Shown here: piece after piece, positions 1 through 6,402 of the stretch
How the letters are laid out: each line of letters begins with the position of its first letter
Numbering within the stretch: the stretch's first letter is position 1
NCBI GenBank assembly: GCA_021204715.1
Contig: JAJPYW010000170.1
Span: forward strand, 1 to 10,565
Length of the DNA stretch: 10,565 nt
Source: Prevotellaceae bacterium
GTDB lineage: Bacteria > Bacteroidota > Bacteroidia > Bacteroidales > Bacteroidaceae
Reading direction: 5' to 3'
Position numbers and translations under genes: made by a program
The notes under the pieces: model-generated
What the model saw: only the letters and a program-made list of their open reading frames with translations
Database searches by the model: none
Told to the model about the DNA's origin: nothing

Positions 1-1
1 C

Positions 2-955
2 TCCACCACGGAAACCTACCGCGACATCATTCCCTCGCGCGTCTGCGGGAGCCGCGTGTCGGGCTTTGTCTCCATCATGCGCGGCTGCAACAACTTCTGT
101 ACCTATTGTATCGTGCCCTACACGCGCGGACGCGAGCGCAGCCGCGATGTGGAGAGCATCTTGAACGAAGTGGCCGACTTGGCAAGCAAAGGCTATAAAG
201 AGGTGACACTCTTGGGGCAGAATGTCAACTCCTACTACTTGCCGCAGGCCGGCGGCAAGGCCGTCACCTTCCCCTCGTTGCTGCGCATGGTGGCCGAAGC
301 GGCTCCGGGCATGCGCGTGCGATTCACCACTTCCCATCCCAAGGACATGAGCGACGAGACACTGCAGGTCATCGCCGACATGCCCAACGTGTGCCGGCAC
401 ATACACTTGCCTGTACAGAGCGGGAGCGACCGTATATTGAAGTTGATGAACCGTAAATATACCCGTGAGTGGTACTTGAACCGGGTGGCCGCCATCCGCC
501 GCATCATTCCCGATTGCGGCCTTTCCACCGACATCTTCTGCGGGTTCCACAGCGAGACAGAAGAGGACCACCGGGACACCCTCTCCCTGATGGAAGCGTG
601 CGGCTTCGACTCGGCGTTCATGTTCAAATACTCTGAACGTCCAGGCACCTTCGCCTCCAAACACCTGCCCGACGACATTCCCGAAGCGGTGAAGATAGCC
701 CGTTTGAATGAAATCATCGCCTTGCAGAACCGTCTCTCGGCCGAATCGAACGCCCGCTGCGTGGGCAAGACATTCGAGGTGTTGGTGGAAGGTACAAGCA
801 AGCGCAGCCGCGACCAGCTCTACGGGCGGACCGAGCAGAACCGCGTGGTGGTGTTCGACCGGGGAGCATGCCGCGTCGGACAGTTGGTCAAGCTGCAAAT
901 CACCCAAGCGGGGCCGGCCACGTTGAAAGGGGTGCCCGTCACGGGAAATGAATGA
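2..955 (+). CDS. miaB: MiaB, tRNA-2-methylthio-N6-dimethylallyladenosine synthase (5' end missing)
   Basis: Radical SAM methylthiotransferase that adds a methylthio group to i6A37 in tRNAs reading UNN codons; cytoplasmic, with two iron-sulfur clusters. The reading frame is open from base 2 with no start in view, so the gene begins upstream; the GTG at 56 is an internal valine. The radical SAM motif CNNFCTYC is encoded at about 86-109, inside the wording MRGCNNFCTYCIVPYTRGRE, which is typical of MiaB and differs from RimO and MtaB. The last 60 or so residues look like a TRAM RNA-binding domain (GKTFEVLVEG, then LYGRTEQNRVVVF). The N-terminal UPF0004 domain, with the cysteines for the second cluster, lies outside the window. 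The stop is TGA at 953-955. The next gene is 128 bases downstream, so miaB may be transcribed separately. Confidence 0.95.
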   Translation, partial: STTETYRDIIPSRVCGSRVSGFVSIMRGCNNFCTYCIVPYTRGRERSRDVESILNEVADLASKGYKEVTLLGQNVNSYYLPQAGGKAVTFPSLLRMVAEAAPGMRVRFTTSHPKDMSDETLQVIADMPNVCRHIHLPVQSGSDRILKLMNRKYTREWYLNRVAAIRRIIPDCGLSTDIFCGFHSETEEDHRDTLSLMEACGFDSAFMFKYSERPGTFASKHLPDDIPEAVKIARLNEIIALQNRLSAESNARCVGKTFEVLVEGTSKRSRDQLYGRTEQNRVVVFDRGACRVGQLVKLQITQAGPATLKGVPVTGNE

Positions 956-1010
956 GCCGCCGAGATATTAAATCTCCTTAATGAAAGCCCCATAAATCAC
1001 TTTTTATTTG

Positions 1011-1018
1011 TTATTTTG
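1011..1018 (+). promoter_or_regulatory. Weak candidate Bacteroidetes -7 element upstream of the methyltransferase operon
   Basis: TTATTTTG at 1011-1018 differs from the Bacteroidetes -7 consensus TAnnTTTG by one base and is followed by C, as is common. It lies in the most AT-rich part of the 128-base gap between miaB and the methyltransferase, about 65 bases before the start codon. I see no convincing -33 TTTG at the right spacing, so this is tentative. Confidence 0.3.
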
Positions 1019-1083
1019 CACCAAATTAAGGCATTGTATGGCCCGCTCCCAAGGCGGCACCTTCTTGTCGGTCGGAATACGCA

Positions 1084-1992
1084 ATGGATAGACTCACCAT
1101 CACATCCTGCCCGCTTTGTGGCAGCACGCATTTGGAACGTACCTTGACGTGCGTGGACCATTGTGCTTCGGGCGAAATGTTCCATTTGAGCCAATGCAAG
1201 GAGTGCCGGTTCCTTTTCACACAAGGTTTCCCCACGGAGAACCAAATCGACCGGTACTACGCCACGCCGGAATATATCTCCCACTCGGACACGCACAAGG
1301 GCGTGGTGAACACCCTTTACCACTGGGTGCGCGGCTATATGCTGGGGCGCAAAGCCCGCTTGGTGGACCGCGAGGCGCACCGCAAAGGGGGCTCCTTGCT
1401 TGACGTAGGCACGGGGACAGGCTACTTTGCCGACACCATGAGGCGCCGCGGCTGGCAAGTGGAAGCCACCGAGAAGAACGACGGCGCGCGGGCTTTCGCC
1501 AAAGCGCGTTTCGGCTTGGAGGTAAAGCCCGCTCAGGCTTTGTGGACGTTTGCGCCGGGCAGCTTCGACGTTGTCACGCTTTGGCACACGTTGGAACACT
1601 TGGAGCCGCTTGACAAAGTGTGGGAAAAGTTGAAGGAACTACTCTCTGAAAAAGGAGTGCTCATCGTGGCCGTACCCAACTGCTCCTCTTACGACGCCCG
1701 TAAATACGGCGCTTACTGGGCGGCCTACGACGTGCCCCGCCACTTGTGGCACTTCACGCCGGCCACCATCCAGCGGTTCGGCGCCAAGCATGGTTTCATA
1801 TTGGCCGAACGGTATGCCATGCCTTTCGACGCTTTTTATATCTCCATGCTCTCAGAGAAGTATTGCCGCCATGCCAACAGCTTCTTGCGGGGCGTGGCCA
1901 CGGGCATATCGGCCTGGTTCCGCACGTTGGTAAGGAAAGAGCGCGGCAGCTCCATGATTTACGTTTTCAGAAAGAAAAATGAGCAGAAATAA
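1084..1992 (+). CDS. Class I SAM-dependent methyltransferase with N-terminal zinc ribbon
   Basis: A 302-residue cytoplasmic protein with two recognisable parts. The N-terminus carries two CxxC pairs (C9/C12 and C38/C41) that resemble a zinc ribbon. The middle is a class I methyltransferase fold: motif I is LLDVGTGTG at residues 105-113, followed by a likely acidic SAM-ribose residue in VEATEK and the later wording FDVVTLWHTLEHL. The C-terminal part (YDVPRHLWHFTPATI) is typical of the Methyltransf_23/UbiG-like group. The substrate cannot be told from sequence. The stop codon lies inside ftsX (14-base overlap), so the two are probably translationally coupled, and this may be the first gene of the operon. 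There is no Shine-Dalgarno before ATG 1084. Family assignment is strong; function is unknown. Confidence 0.88.
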   Translation: MDRLTITSCPLCGSTHLERTLTCVDHCASGEMFHLSQCKECRFLFTQGFPTENQIDRYYATPEYISHSDTHKGVVNTLYHWVRGYMLGRKARLVDREAHRKGGSLLDVGTGTGYFADTMRRRGWQVEATEKNDGARAFAKARFGLEVKPAQALWTFAPGSFDVVTLWHTLEHLEPLDKVWEKLKELLSEKGVLIVAVPNCSSYDARKYGAYWAAYDVPRHLWHFTPATIQRFGAKHGFILAERYAMPFDAFYISMLSEKYCRHANSFLRGVATGISAWFRTLVRKERGSSMIYVFRKKNEQK

Positions 1993-2851
1993 GTCCACAT
2001 CCCGTTTCAGCCTGCAGTTCGTCACTTCCACCATCACCACCACCATGGTGTTGCTGCTCTTGGGCATGGTAGTTTTCATGGTGCTGGGCGCGCACAACCT
2101 CTCGGTCTATGTGAAGGAAAACATCAGCTTCTCCATACTTATCAGCGACGACATGAAGGAGGCCGACATCCTGAACATGCAGAAGCAGCTCGACCGGAAG
2201 CCTTTCGTGAAGCAATCGCAGTACATCTCCAAGCAACAAGCCCTCAAAGAGCAGACCGAAGCGATGGGTACCGACCCGGAAGAATTCTTGGGGTACAATC
2301 CCTTCAGCGCCTCGCTTGAGATAAAGCTCTACTCCGACTACGCCAATACCGACAGCATCGCCAAGATAGAGAAACAAATCAAAAAGAACAGCAATATACA
2401 GGAGATTCTCTACCAAAAGGAGTTGATTGACGCCGTAAACGAAAACATCCGCAACATCAGCTTGATGTTATTAGGGCTCGCCGTGATCCTCACTTTCATC
2501 TCCTTTGCTTTGATAAACAACAACATCCGCCTGACCATCTACGCCAAACGTTTCCTTATCCACACCATGAAATTGGTAGGGGCCGGCTGGGGCTTCATAC
2601 GCCGTCCTTTCCTGCGCCGCAACTTCGGCATCGGCGTGCTGTCGGCCTTCATCGCCGACGCGTTGCTTTGGGCAGGGGCCTCGTGGATGGTTTCCTACGA
2701 ACCGGAACTCATCAAGGTCGTCACGCCCGGCGTCATGGTGCTGGTGTCGCTCTCGGTACTGCTCTTCGGAGTATTGATTACATGGATGTGCACGCTCTTC
2801 TCCATCAACAAATACCTGAGGATGAAAGCGGGCACTCTCTATTATATATAA
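1979..2851 (+). CDS. ftsX: FtsX, cell-division ABC-transporter-like membrane protein
   Basis: A 290-residue inner-membrane protein. In the FtsEX complex, FtsX couples cytoplasmic ATP hydrolysis by FtsE to activation of cell-wall hydrolases at the division site. Topology fits the family: a short cytoplasmic N-terminus, TM1 at about residues 20-40, an extracytoplasmic domain at about 41-158, then TM2 (about 160-180), TM3 (about 213-235) and TM4 (about 248-270). After TM2 the segment RLTIYAKRFLIHTMKLVGA resembles the conserved FtsX/MacB cytoplasmic loop. It starts inside the methyltransferase gene and is followed after 30 bases by the DUF3098 gene. No ftsE is seen in the window; the ATPase is presumably encoded elsewhere, as I recall is common in Bacteroidetes. 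The bases at 2029-2046 read as a His6 run only in another frame and are coincidental. Confidence 0.93.
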   Translation: MSRNKSTSRFSLQFVTSTITTTMVLLLLGMVVFMVLGAHNLSVYVKENISFSILISDDMKEADILNMQKQLDRKPFVKQSQYISKQQALKEQTEAMGTDPEEFLGYNPFSASLEIKLYSDYANTDSIAKIEKQIKKNSNIQEILYQKELIDAVNENIRNISLMLLGLAVILTFISFALINNNIRLTIYAKRFLIHTMKLVGAGWGFIRRPFLRRNFGIGVLSAFIADALLWAGASWMVSYEPELIKVVTPGVMVLVSLSVLLFGVLITWMCTLFSINKYLRMKAGTLYYI

Positions 2852-2881
2852 CAAGCATCGCTTTTAAAGACAGCTCACAGC

Positions 2882-3112
2882 ATGGAAAAAAAGAAGTTCG
2901 CATTCGACAAGCGCAATTTTATCCTCCTTGCCATCGGCATGGCGGTAGTCATCATCGGTTTTCTGTTGATGGTGGGGCCTGGTTCCAACATGGACCGGTT
3001 CGAGCCTGACATATTCAGCGCGAGACGCATACGCGTGGCCCCGCTCGTCTGCTTGGCGGGATTCTTGTTCATGATTTATGCCGTGTTGCGCAAGCCCAAA
3101 GACAGGAAATAA
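2882..3112 (+). CDS. DUF3098 small membrane protein
   Basis: A 76-residue protein with a charged N-terminus (MEKKKFAFDKRNF), a first membrane helix at about residues 13-31, a short loop containing FEPDIFSARRIRVAPLV, and a second helix at about 52-69, ending in a basic tail. This matches the DUF3098 family, small two-helix proteins found in Bacteroidetes and commonly encoded between ftsX and uppP. The biochemical role is unknown. Its position between a divisome component and the undecaprenyl-pyrophosphate phosphatase suggests an envelope-related role, but that is inference only. ATG 2882 has no Shine-Dalgarno. The gaps on both sides are 30 bases, consistent with an operon. Confidence 0.88.
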   Translation: MEKKKFAFDKRNFILLAIGMAVVIIGFLLMVGPGSNMDRFEPDIFSARRIRVAPLVCLAGFLFMIYAVLRKPKDRK

Positions 3113-3142
3113 GGTTACTGAATCATTTAAACTGAACGGAGC

Positions 3143-3997
3143 ATGGGAGACTTGACTGCTTGGCAAACAATCATCATCGCCATTGTGGAGGGATTGACGG
3201 AGTTCTTGCCCGTCTCCTCCACCGGACACATGATTATCACCCAAAACCTGTTGGGCGTGGAGAGTACGGAATTCGTCAAGGCGTTTATCGTGATTATCCA
3301 GTTCGGCGCCATCCTCTCGGTGGTCTGCCTCTATTGGAAACGCTTCTTCCGCTTGAACCACAAGCCCGCCCCGGCGGGAGCCTCGGCCTTGCGCCGGTTC
3401 CTTCATACATTCGACTTCTACTGGAAACTGCTTGTGGCGTTCATTCCGGCCGCCGTCATAGGCTTCCTGTTGGGCGACAAGATAGACGAACTCTTGGAGA
3501 GTGTGCCGGTGGTGGCGGTGATGCTCGTCTTGGGCGGTGTGTTCATGCTCTTTTGCGACAAGATATTCTCCAAAGGCAGCGAAGAAACCGTGCTGACCGA
3601 GAGGCGCGCTTTCCGCATCGGCCTTTTCCAGTGCATCGCCATGATACCGGGCGTATCCCGCTCCATGGCCACCATTGTGGGCGGCATGGCCCAACGCTTG
3701 ACGCGCAAGCGGGCGGCGGAGTTCTCTTTCTTCTTGGCCGTACCCACCATGTTCGCCGCCACTGCCTACAAATTTCTGAAGCTCTTTGTGGACGGCGGCA
3801 CCGGTTTGTTGAAAGCCAACTTGCCGGCGTTGCTCTGGGGCAATGTCATCGCCTTTGTGGTGGCGTTGTTGGCCATCCGCTTCTTCATCCGCTTTGTCAC
3901 CAAATACGGATTCAAAGCCTTCGGTTGGTACCGCATCCTTGTGGGCGGTATCATCCTTGTCTTGCTGCTCACGGGACACACCTTGGAAATAGCATAA
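3143..3997 (+). CDS. uppP: UppP (BacA), undecaprenyl-diphosphate phosphatase
   Basis: A 284-residue polytopic inner-membrane enzyme that removes one phosphate from undecaprenyl diphosphate, recycling the lipid carrier for peptidoglycan and other surface glycans; extra copies confer bacitracin resistance in other bacteria. The two family signatures are present. [14 protein letters not shown] at residues 16-29 supplies the glutamates (E16, E20), serine (S26) and histidine (H29) matching the E. coli active-site residues. PGVSRS at 169-174 supplies the conserved arginine (R173). The rest is several hydrophobic segments, and the length is near the family norm. GGAG sits one base before the start, too close to be a normal ribosome binding site. 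It lies 30 bases after the DUF3098 gene and 33 before truB. Confidence 0.97.
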   Translation: MGDLTAWQTIIIAIVEGLTEFLPVSSTGHMIITQNLLGVESTEFVKAFIVIIQFGAILSVVCLYWKRFFRLNHKPAPAGASALRRFLHTFDFYWKLLVAFIPAAVIGFLLGDKIDELLESVPVVAVMLVLGGVFMLFCDKIFSKGSEETVLTERRAFRIGLFQCIAMIPGVSRSMATIVGGMAQRLTRKRAAEFSFFLAVPTMFAATAYKFLKLFVDGGTGLLKANLPALLWGNVIAFVVALLAIRFFIRFVTKYGFKAFGWYRILVGGIILVLLLTGHTLEIA

Positions 3998-4004
3998 CGA
4001 CAAC

Positions 4005-4028
4005 ATGGCGCGCAAAAATATAATGTAA
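4005..4028 (+). CDS. Possible 7-codon upstream ORF before truB
   Basis: ATG at 4005 opens a short frame encoding MARKNIM that stops with TAA at 4026-4028, two bases before the truB start at 4031. The last codon before the stop is itself ATG, so an even shorter start-stop unit (ATGTAA) also exists. The same 2-base spacing separates truB and queA. It might aid translational coupling across the uppP-truB gap, or it may be chance. There is no independent evidence of translation. Confidence 0.15.
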   Translation: MARKNIM

Positions 4029-4030
4029 CG

Positions 4031-4861
4031 ATGGATTTTCAAGCGGGAGAGATACTCTGTTTCAACAAGCCACAAGGCTGGACGTCGTTCAAGTTGGTAA
4101 ACCACGTGCGTTACCACTTGTGCCGCCGCATGGGCGTCAAGAAGCTGAAAGTGGGGCACACCGGCACGCTCGACCCGCTTGCCACTGGAGTAATGGTGCT
4201 CTGTACCGGAAAGGCCACCAAGCGTATAGCGGAACTGCAACGCGGCACGAAAACCTACGTGGCCACCCTGCGTTTGGGCGCTACCACCCCCTCGTTCGAC
4301 TTGGAACACGAGATAGACGCCGTCTATCCCACCGCCCACATCACCCGTGAAATGGTGGAGGAGACGTTGCGGCATTTTACAGGCGAGATACAGCAGGTAC
4401 CGCCCGCTTTCTCGGCCTGCATGGTAAACGGAAAACGCGCCTACGACTTGGCCCGCAAAGGGAAAGAAGTCGCGCTGGCACCCAAGACCTTGGTCATTGA
4501 AGAGCTGGCGCTGCTCTCCTGCAACCTGCCCGATGAAATCACCATCCGGGTAACTTGCAGCAAGGGCACCTACATCCGCGCTTTGGCGCGCGACATAGGC
4601 ATAGCTCTTCACAGCGGCGCCTATCTCACGGCGTTGCAGCGCGTCCGCGCCGGAGACGTATCCATAGAAGATTGCCTCGACCCGCTCTCTTTCAAGACGT
4701 GGCTCGCCGCACAGGAAATAGAAAGTGGCGGCGGCGACAGTGGCATTGACAAAGCCGGTGACAAACGCAACGGCAAAGGCAAAGGCAACGGCAACGTCAA
4801 AGACAATGACAAAAATAACATCGACAATAACATTAACATACAACCTGTAACTTCCCACTGA
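4031..4861 (+). CDS. truB: TruB, tRNA pseudouridine-55 synthase with low-complexity C-terminal tail
   Basis: Converts U55 to pseudouridine in the T loop of tRNAs; cytoplasmic. The catalytic motif [12 protein letters not shown] contains the nucleophile D48. FNKPQGWTS at residues 11-19 and the later [15 protein letters not shown] are also family hallmarks. The recognisable enzyme ends at about residue 230 ([10 protein letters not shown]). Residues 231-276 are a 46-residue glycine/lysine/aspartate/asparagine tail built from near-repeats such as GKGKGNGN and [10 protein letters not shown], unlike any TruB domain I know. The usual C-terminal PUA-type domain is not visible. The stop TGA 4859-4861 is two bases before queA, which suggests coupled translation. 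The start at 4031 gives the expected N-terminus ([17 protein letters not shown]). Confidence 0.96.
   Translation: MDFQAGEILCFNKPQGWTSFKLVNHVRYHLCRRMGVKKLKVGHTGTLDPLATGVMVLCTGKATKRIAELQRGTKTYVATLRLGATTPSFDLEHEIDAVYPTAHITREMVEETLRHFTGEIQQVPPAFSACMVNGKRAYDLARKGKEVALAPKTLVIEELALLSCNLPDEITIRVTCSKGTYIRALARDIGIALHSGAYLTALQRVRAGDVSIEDCLDPLSFKTWLAAQEIESGGGDSGIDKAGDKRNGKGKGNGNVKDNDKNNIDNNINIQPVTSH
4721..4858 (+). repeat. Imperfect short repeats encoding the TruB tail
   Basis: From about 4750 the bases cycle through six-base-like units: GGCAAAGGCAAAGGCAACGGCAAC at about 4772-4795, then variants of GACAAT/GACAAA/AACATC. The stretch is visibly richer in A than the surrounding gene. The pattern fits growth by replication slippage at the 3' end of truB. 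Unit boundaries are approximate. Confidence 0.6.
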
Positions 4862-4863
4862 TT

Positions 4864-5922
4864 ATGAAGCTCTCCCAATTTAAATTCAAGCTCCCCGAAG
4901 AGAGAATCGCCCTGCACCCCACCCGTTACCGCGATGAATCGCGCTTGATGGTATTGCACCGCAAGACAGGCAAAATAGACCATTGCATGTTCAAGGAAAT
5001 TTTGAACTATTTTGACGACGGGGATGTATTCATCTTCAACGACACCAAAGTATTCCCCGCCCGGCTCTACGGCAACAAGGAGAAGACAGGCGCCCGCATC
5101 GAGGTGTTCCTGCTGCGCGAGCTCAACGAGGAGTTGCGCTTGTGGGACGTCCTTGTAGACCCTGCCCGCAAGATACGCATCGGCAACAAGCTCTATTTCG
5201 GCGAAGACGACTCGATGGTGGCCGAAGTAATCGACAACACCACTTCGCGCGGACGTACCCTGCGCTTCCTCTACGACGGCCCCCACGATGAGTTCAAAAA
5301 GGCGCTCTATGCCTTGGGAGAGACACCGCTGCCGCACAGCATCGTCAACCGTCCGGTAGAGCCCGAAGACGCGGAACGCTTCCAATCCATCTTCGCCCGC
5401 AACGAAGGTGCCGTGACCGCGCCCACCGCCAGCCTGCACTTCAGCCGCGAGTTGATGAAAAGAATGGAAATCAAAGGCATCGACTTCGCCTTCATCACAC
5501 TCCATGCCGGCTTGGGCAATTTCCGTGAAATCGATGTGGAAGACTTGACCAAACACAAGACCGACTCCGAGCAGATGTTCGTGAGCGACGAAGCCGTGAA
5601 AACGGTGAACCGCGCCAAAGACTTGAACAAGCAGGTGTGCGCCGTGGGCACCACGGTGATGCGGGCCATTGAAAGCACCGTCAGCACGGACGGGCACTTG
5701 AAGGCATACAACGGCTGGACCAACAAGTTCATCTTCCCGCCATACGACTTTTCGGTGGCCAACGCCATGGTTGCCAACTTCCAAATGCCCCTCTCCACGC
5801 TGCTCATGATTGTGGCCGCCTTCGGCGGATATGAAGAAGTAATGAAAGCCTACGAAGTGGCCTTGAAAGAGAACTACCGCTTCGGCACGTATGGCGACGC
5901 CATGCTTATCATAGACAAATAG
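4864..5922 (+). CDS. queA: QueA, S-adenosylmethionine:tRNA ribosyltransferase-isomerase
   Basis: Penultimate step of queuosine synthesis: transfers and isomerises the ribosyl part of SAM onto 7-aminomethyl-7-deazaguanine at position 34 of tRNA, giving epoxyqueuosine. Length (352 residues) is close to E. coli QueA (356). Family motifs appear in order: [13 protein letters not shown] near residue 60, [12 protein letters not shown] at 182-193, [11 protein letters not shown] from residue 214, [11 protein letters not shown], and [11 protein letters not shown] near the C-terminus. The start at 4864, two bases after truB, gives the expected [16 protein letters not shown]. The other queuosine genes are not in the window. 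Together with truB and the upstream miaB it makes this a tRNA-modification neighbourhood. Confidence 0.97.
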   Translation: MKLSQFKFKLPEERIALHPTRYRDESRLMVLHRKTGKIDHCMFKEILNYFDDGDVFIFNDTKVFPARLYGNKEKTGARIEVFLLRELNEELRLWDVLVDPARKIRIGNKLYFGEDDSMVAEVIDNTTSRGRTLRFLYDGPHDEFKKALYALGETPLPHSIVNRPVEPEDAERFQSIFARNEGAVTAPTASLHFSRELMKRMEIKGIDFAFITLHAGLGNFREIDVEDLTKHKTDSEQMFVSDEAVKTVNRAKDLNKQVCAVGTTVMRAIESTVSTDGHLKAYNGWTNKFIFPPYDFSVANAMVANFQMPLSTLLMIVAAFGGYEEVMKAYEVALKENYRFGTYGDAMLIIDK

Positions 5923-5940
5923 CCGCCCGCGTCCTTTCCC

Positions 5941-6402
5941 ATGCAGCTTTACATAGGTTTAGGCAGCAACCTCGGCGACAAGGCGCGGAACTTGCAGGCA
6001 GCCGTGCAAAAAATAGAAGAGCGGATAGGGAACGTAGTCTCCCTGTCCGCCTTTCATGTCACGGTACCTTGGGGATTCGACTCCCCCAACAGCTTTTTGA
6101 ACGCCGCTTGCCGGGTAGAGACGCCGTTGCCGCCTTTGGCCGCACTCAAGCTAACCCAAGCCATCGAGCGGGAGATGGGACGCACCGCCAAATCAGAAGG
6201 GCACACTTACCAAGACCGCACGATAGACATCGACCTGCTGCTATGCTACAACGATGACGGCACGCCCGTCACCGTCGACACCCCGGAACTGAAACTACCG
6301 CATCCGCTGATGCATGAACGCGCGTTCGTCATGGAACCGTTGGCCGAAGTGTTGCCGCCCGGTCACTCCTTCACCCAAGCGTTCACAATCTCGCCCACGT
6401 AG
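5941..6402 (+). CDS. folK: FolK, 6-hydroxymethyl-7,8-dihydropterin pyrophosphokinase, with unusual C-terminus
   Basis: Transfers pyrophosphate from ATP to 6-hydroxymethyl-dihydropterin in folate synthesis; cytoplasmic. The N-terminus YIGLGSNLGD (residues 4-13) and the signature DRTIDIDLLL (92-101), with D96 and D98 as likely magnesium ligands, are clear, as is the substrate-loop wording VTVPWGFDSPNSFLNA. The protein is 153 residues. After MEPLAEVLP the sequence no longer follows the usual family ending (acidic/APxxxHP, then a helix); the last 14 or so residues are encoded in DNA that is also the 3' end of the opposing flavoprotein gene (overlap 6363-6402). It is probably still active, because the catalytic core is intact. 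It follows queA by 18 bases and is probably the last gene of the operon. No terminator is visible after it. Confidence 0.94.
   Translation: MQLYIGLGSNLGDKARNLQAAVQKIEERIGNVVSLSAFHVTVPWGFDSPNSFLNAACRVETPLPPLAALKLTQAIEREMGRTAKSEGHTYQDRTIDIDLLLCYNDDGTPVTVDTPELKLPHPLMHERAFVMEPLAEVLPPGHSFTQAFTISPT

Noticed and set aside
56..58. GTG as the start of miaB
   Set aside because: The frame stays open upstream to base 2 with family-like sequence (RDIIPSRVCGSRVSGF), so this valine is internal.
962..976. GAGAT/ATCTC hairpin after miaB as a terminator
   Set aside because: The stem is only five bases and AT-rich, with no T run after it, so it is too weak to call a terminator.
2029..2048. His6-like codon run followed by an NcoI site, as in an expression vector
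   Set aside because: It reads as six histidines only out of frame. In the FtsX frame it encodes a natural TITTTMV stretch at the start of TM1, and the flanks are continuous ftsX.
3160..4023. 287-codon plus-strand frame almost the length of uppP
   Set aside because: It is uppP read in another frame, with Arg/His/Gly-rich composition and no family match; the uppP frame holds both signature motifs.
2864..4858. 664-codon open frame on the minus strand opposite DUF3098, uppP and truB
   Set aside because: It is antisense to three well-identified genes and crosses their gaps. Its protein has biased His/Gln/Gly-rich composition and no recognisable domain. It arises from the GC-rich codon use of the real genes.
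4621..5784. 387-codon open frame on the minus strand opposite truB and queA
   Set aside because: Antisense to two clear enzymes. Its proline-leucine run is just the complement of the truB repeat tail.
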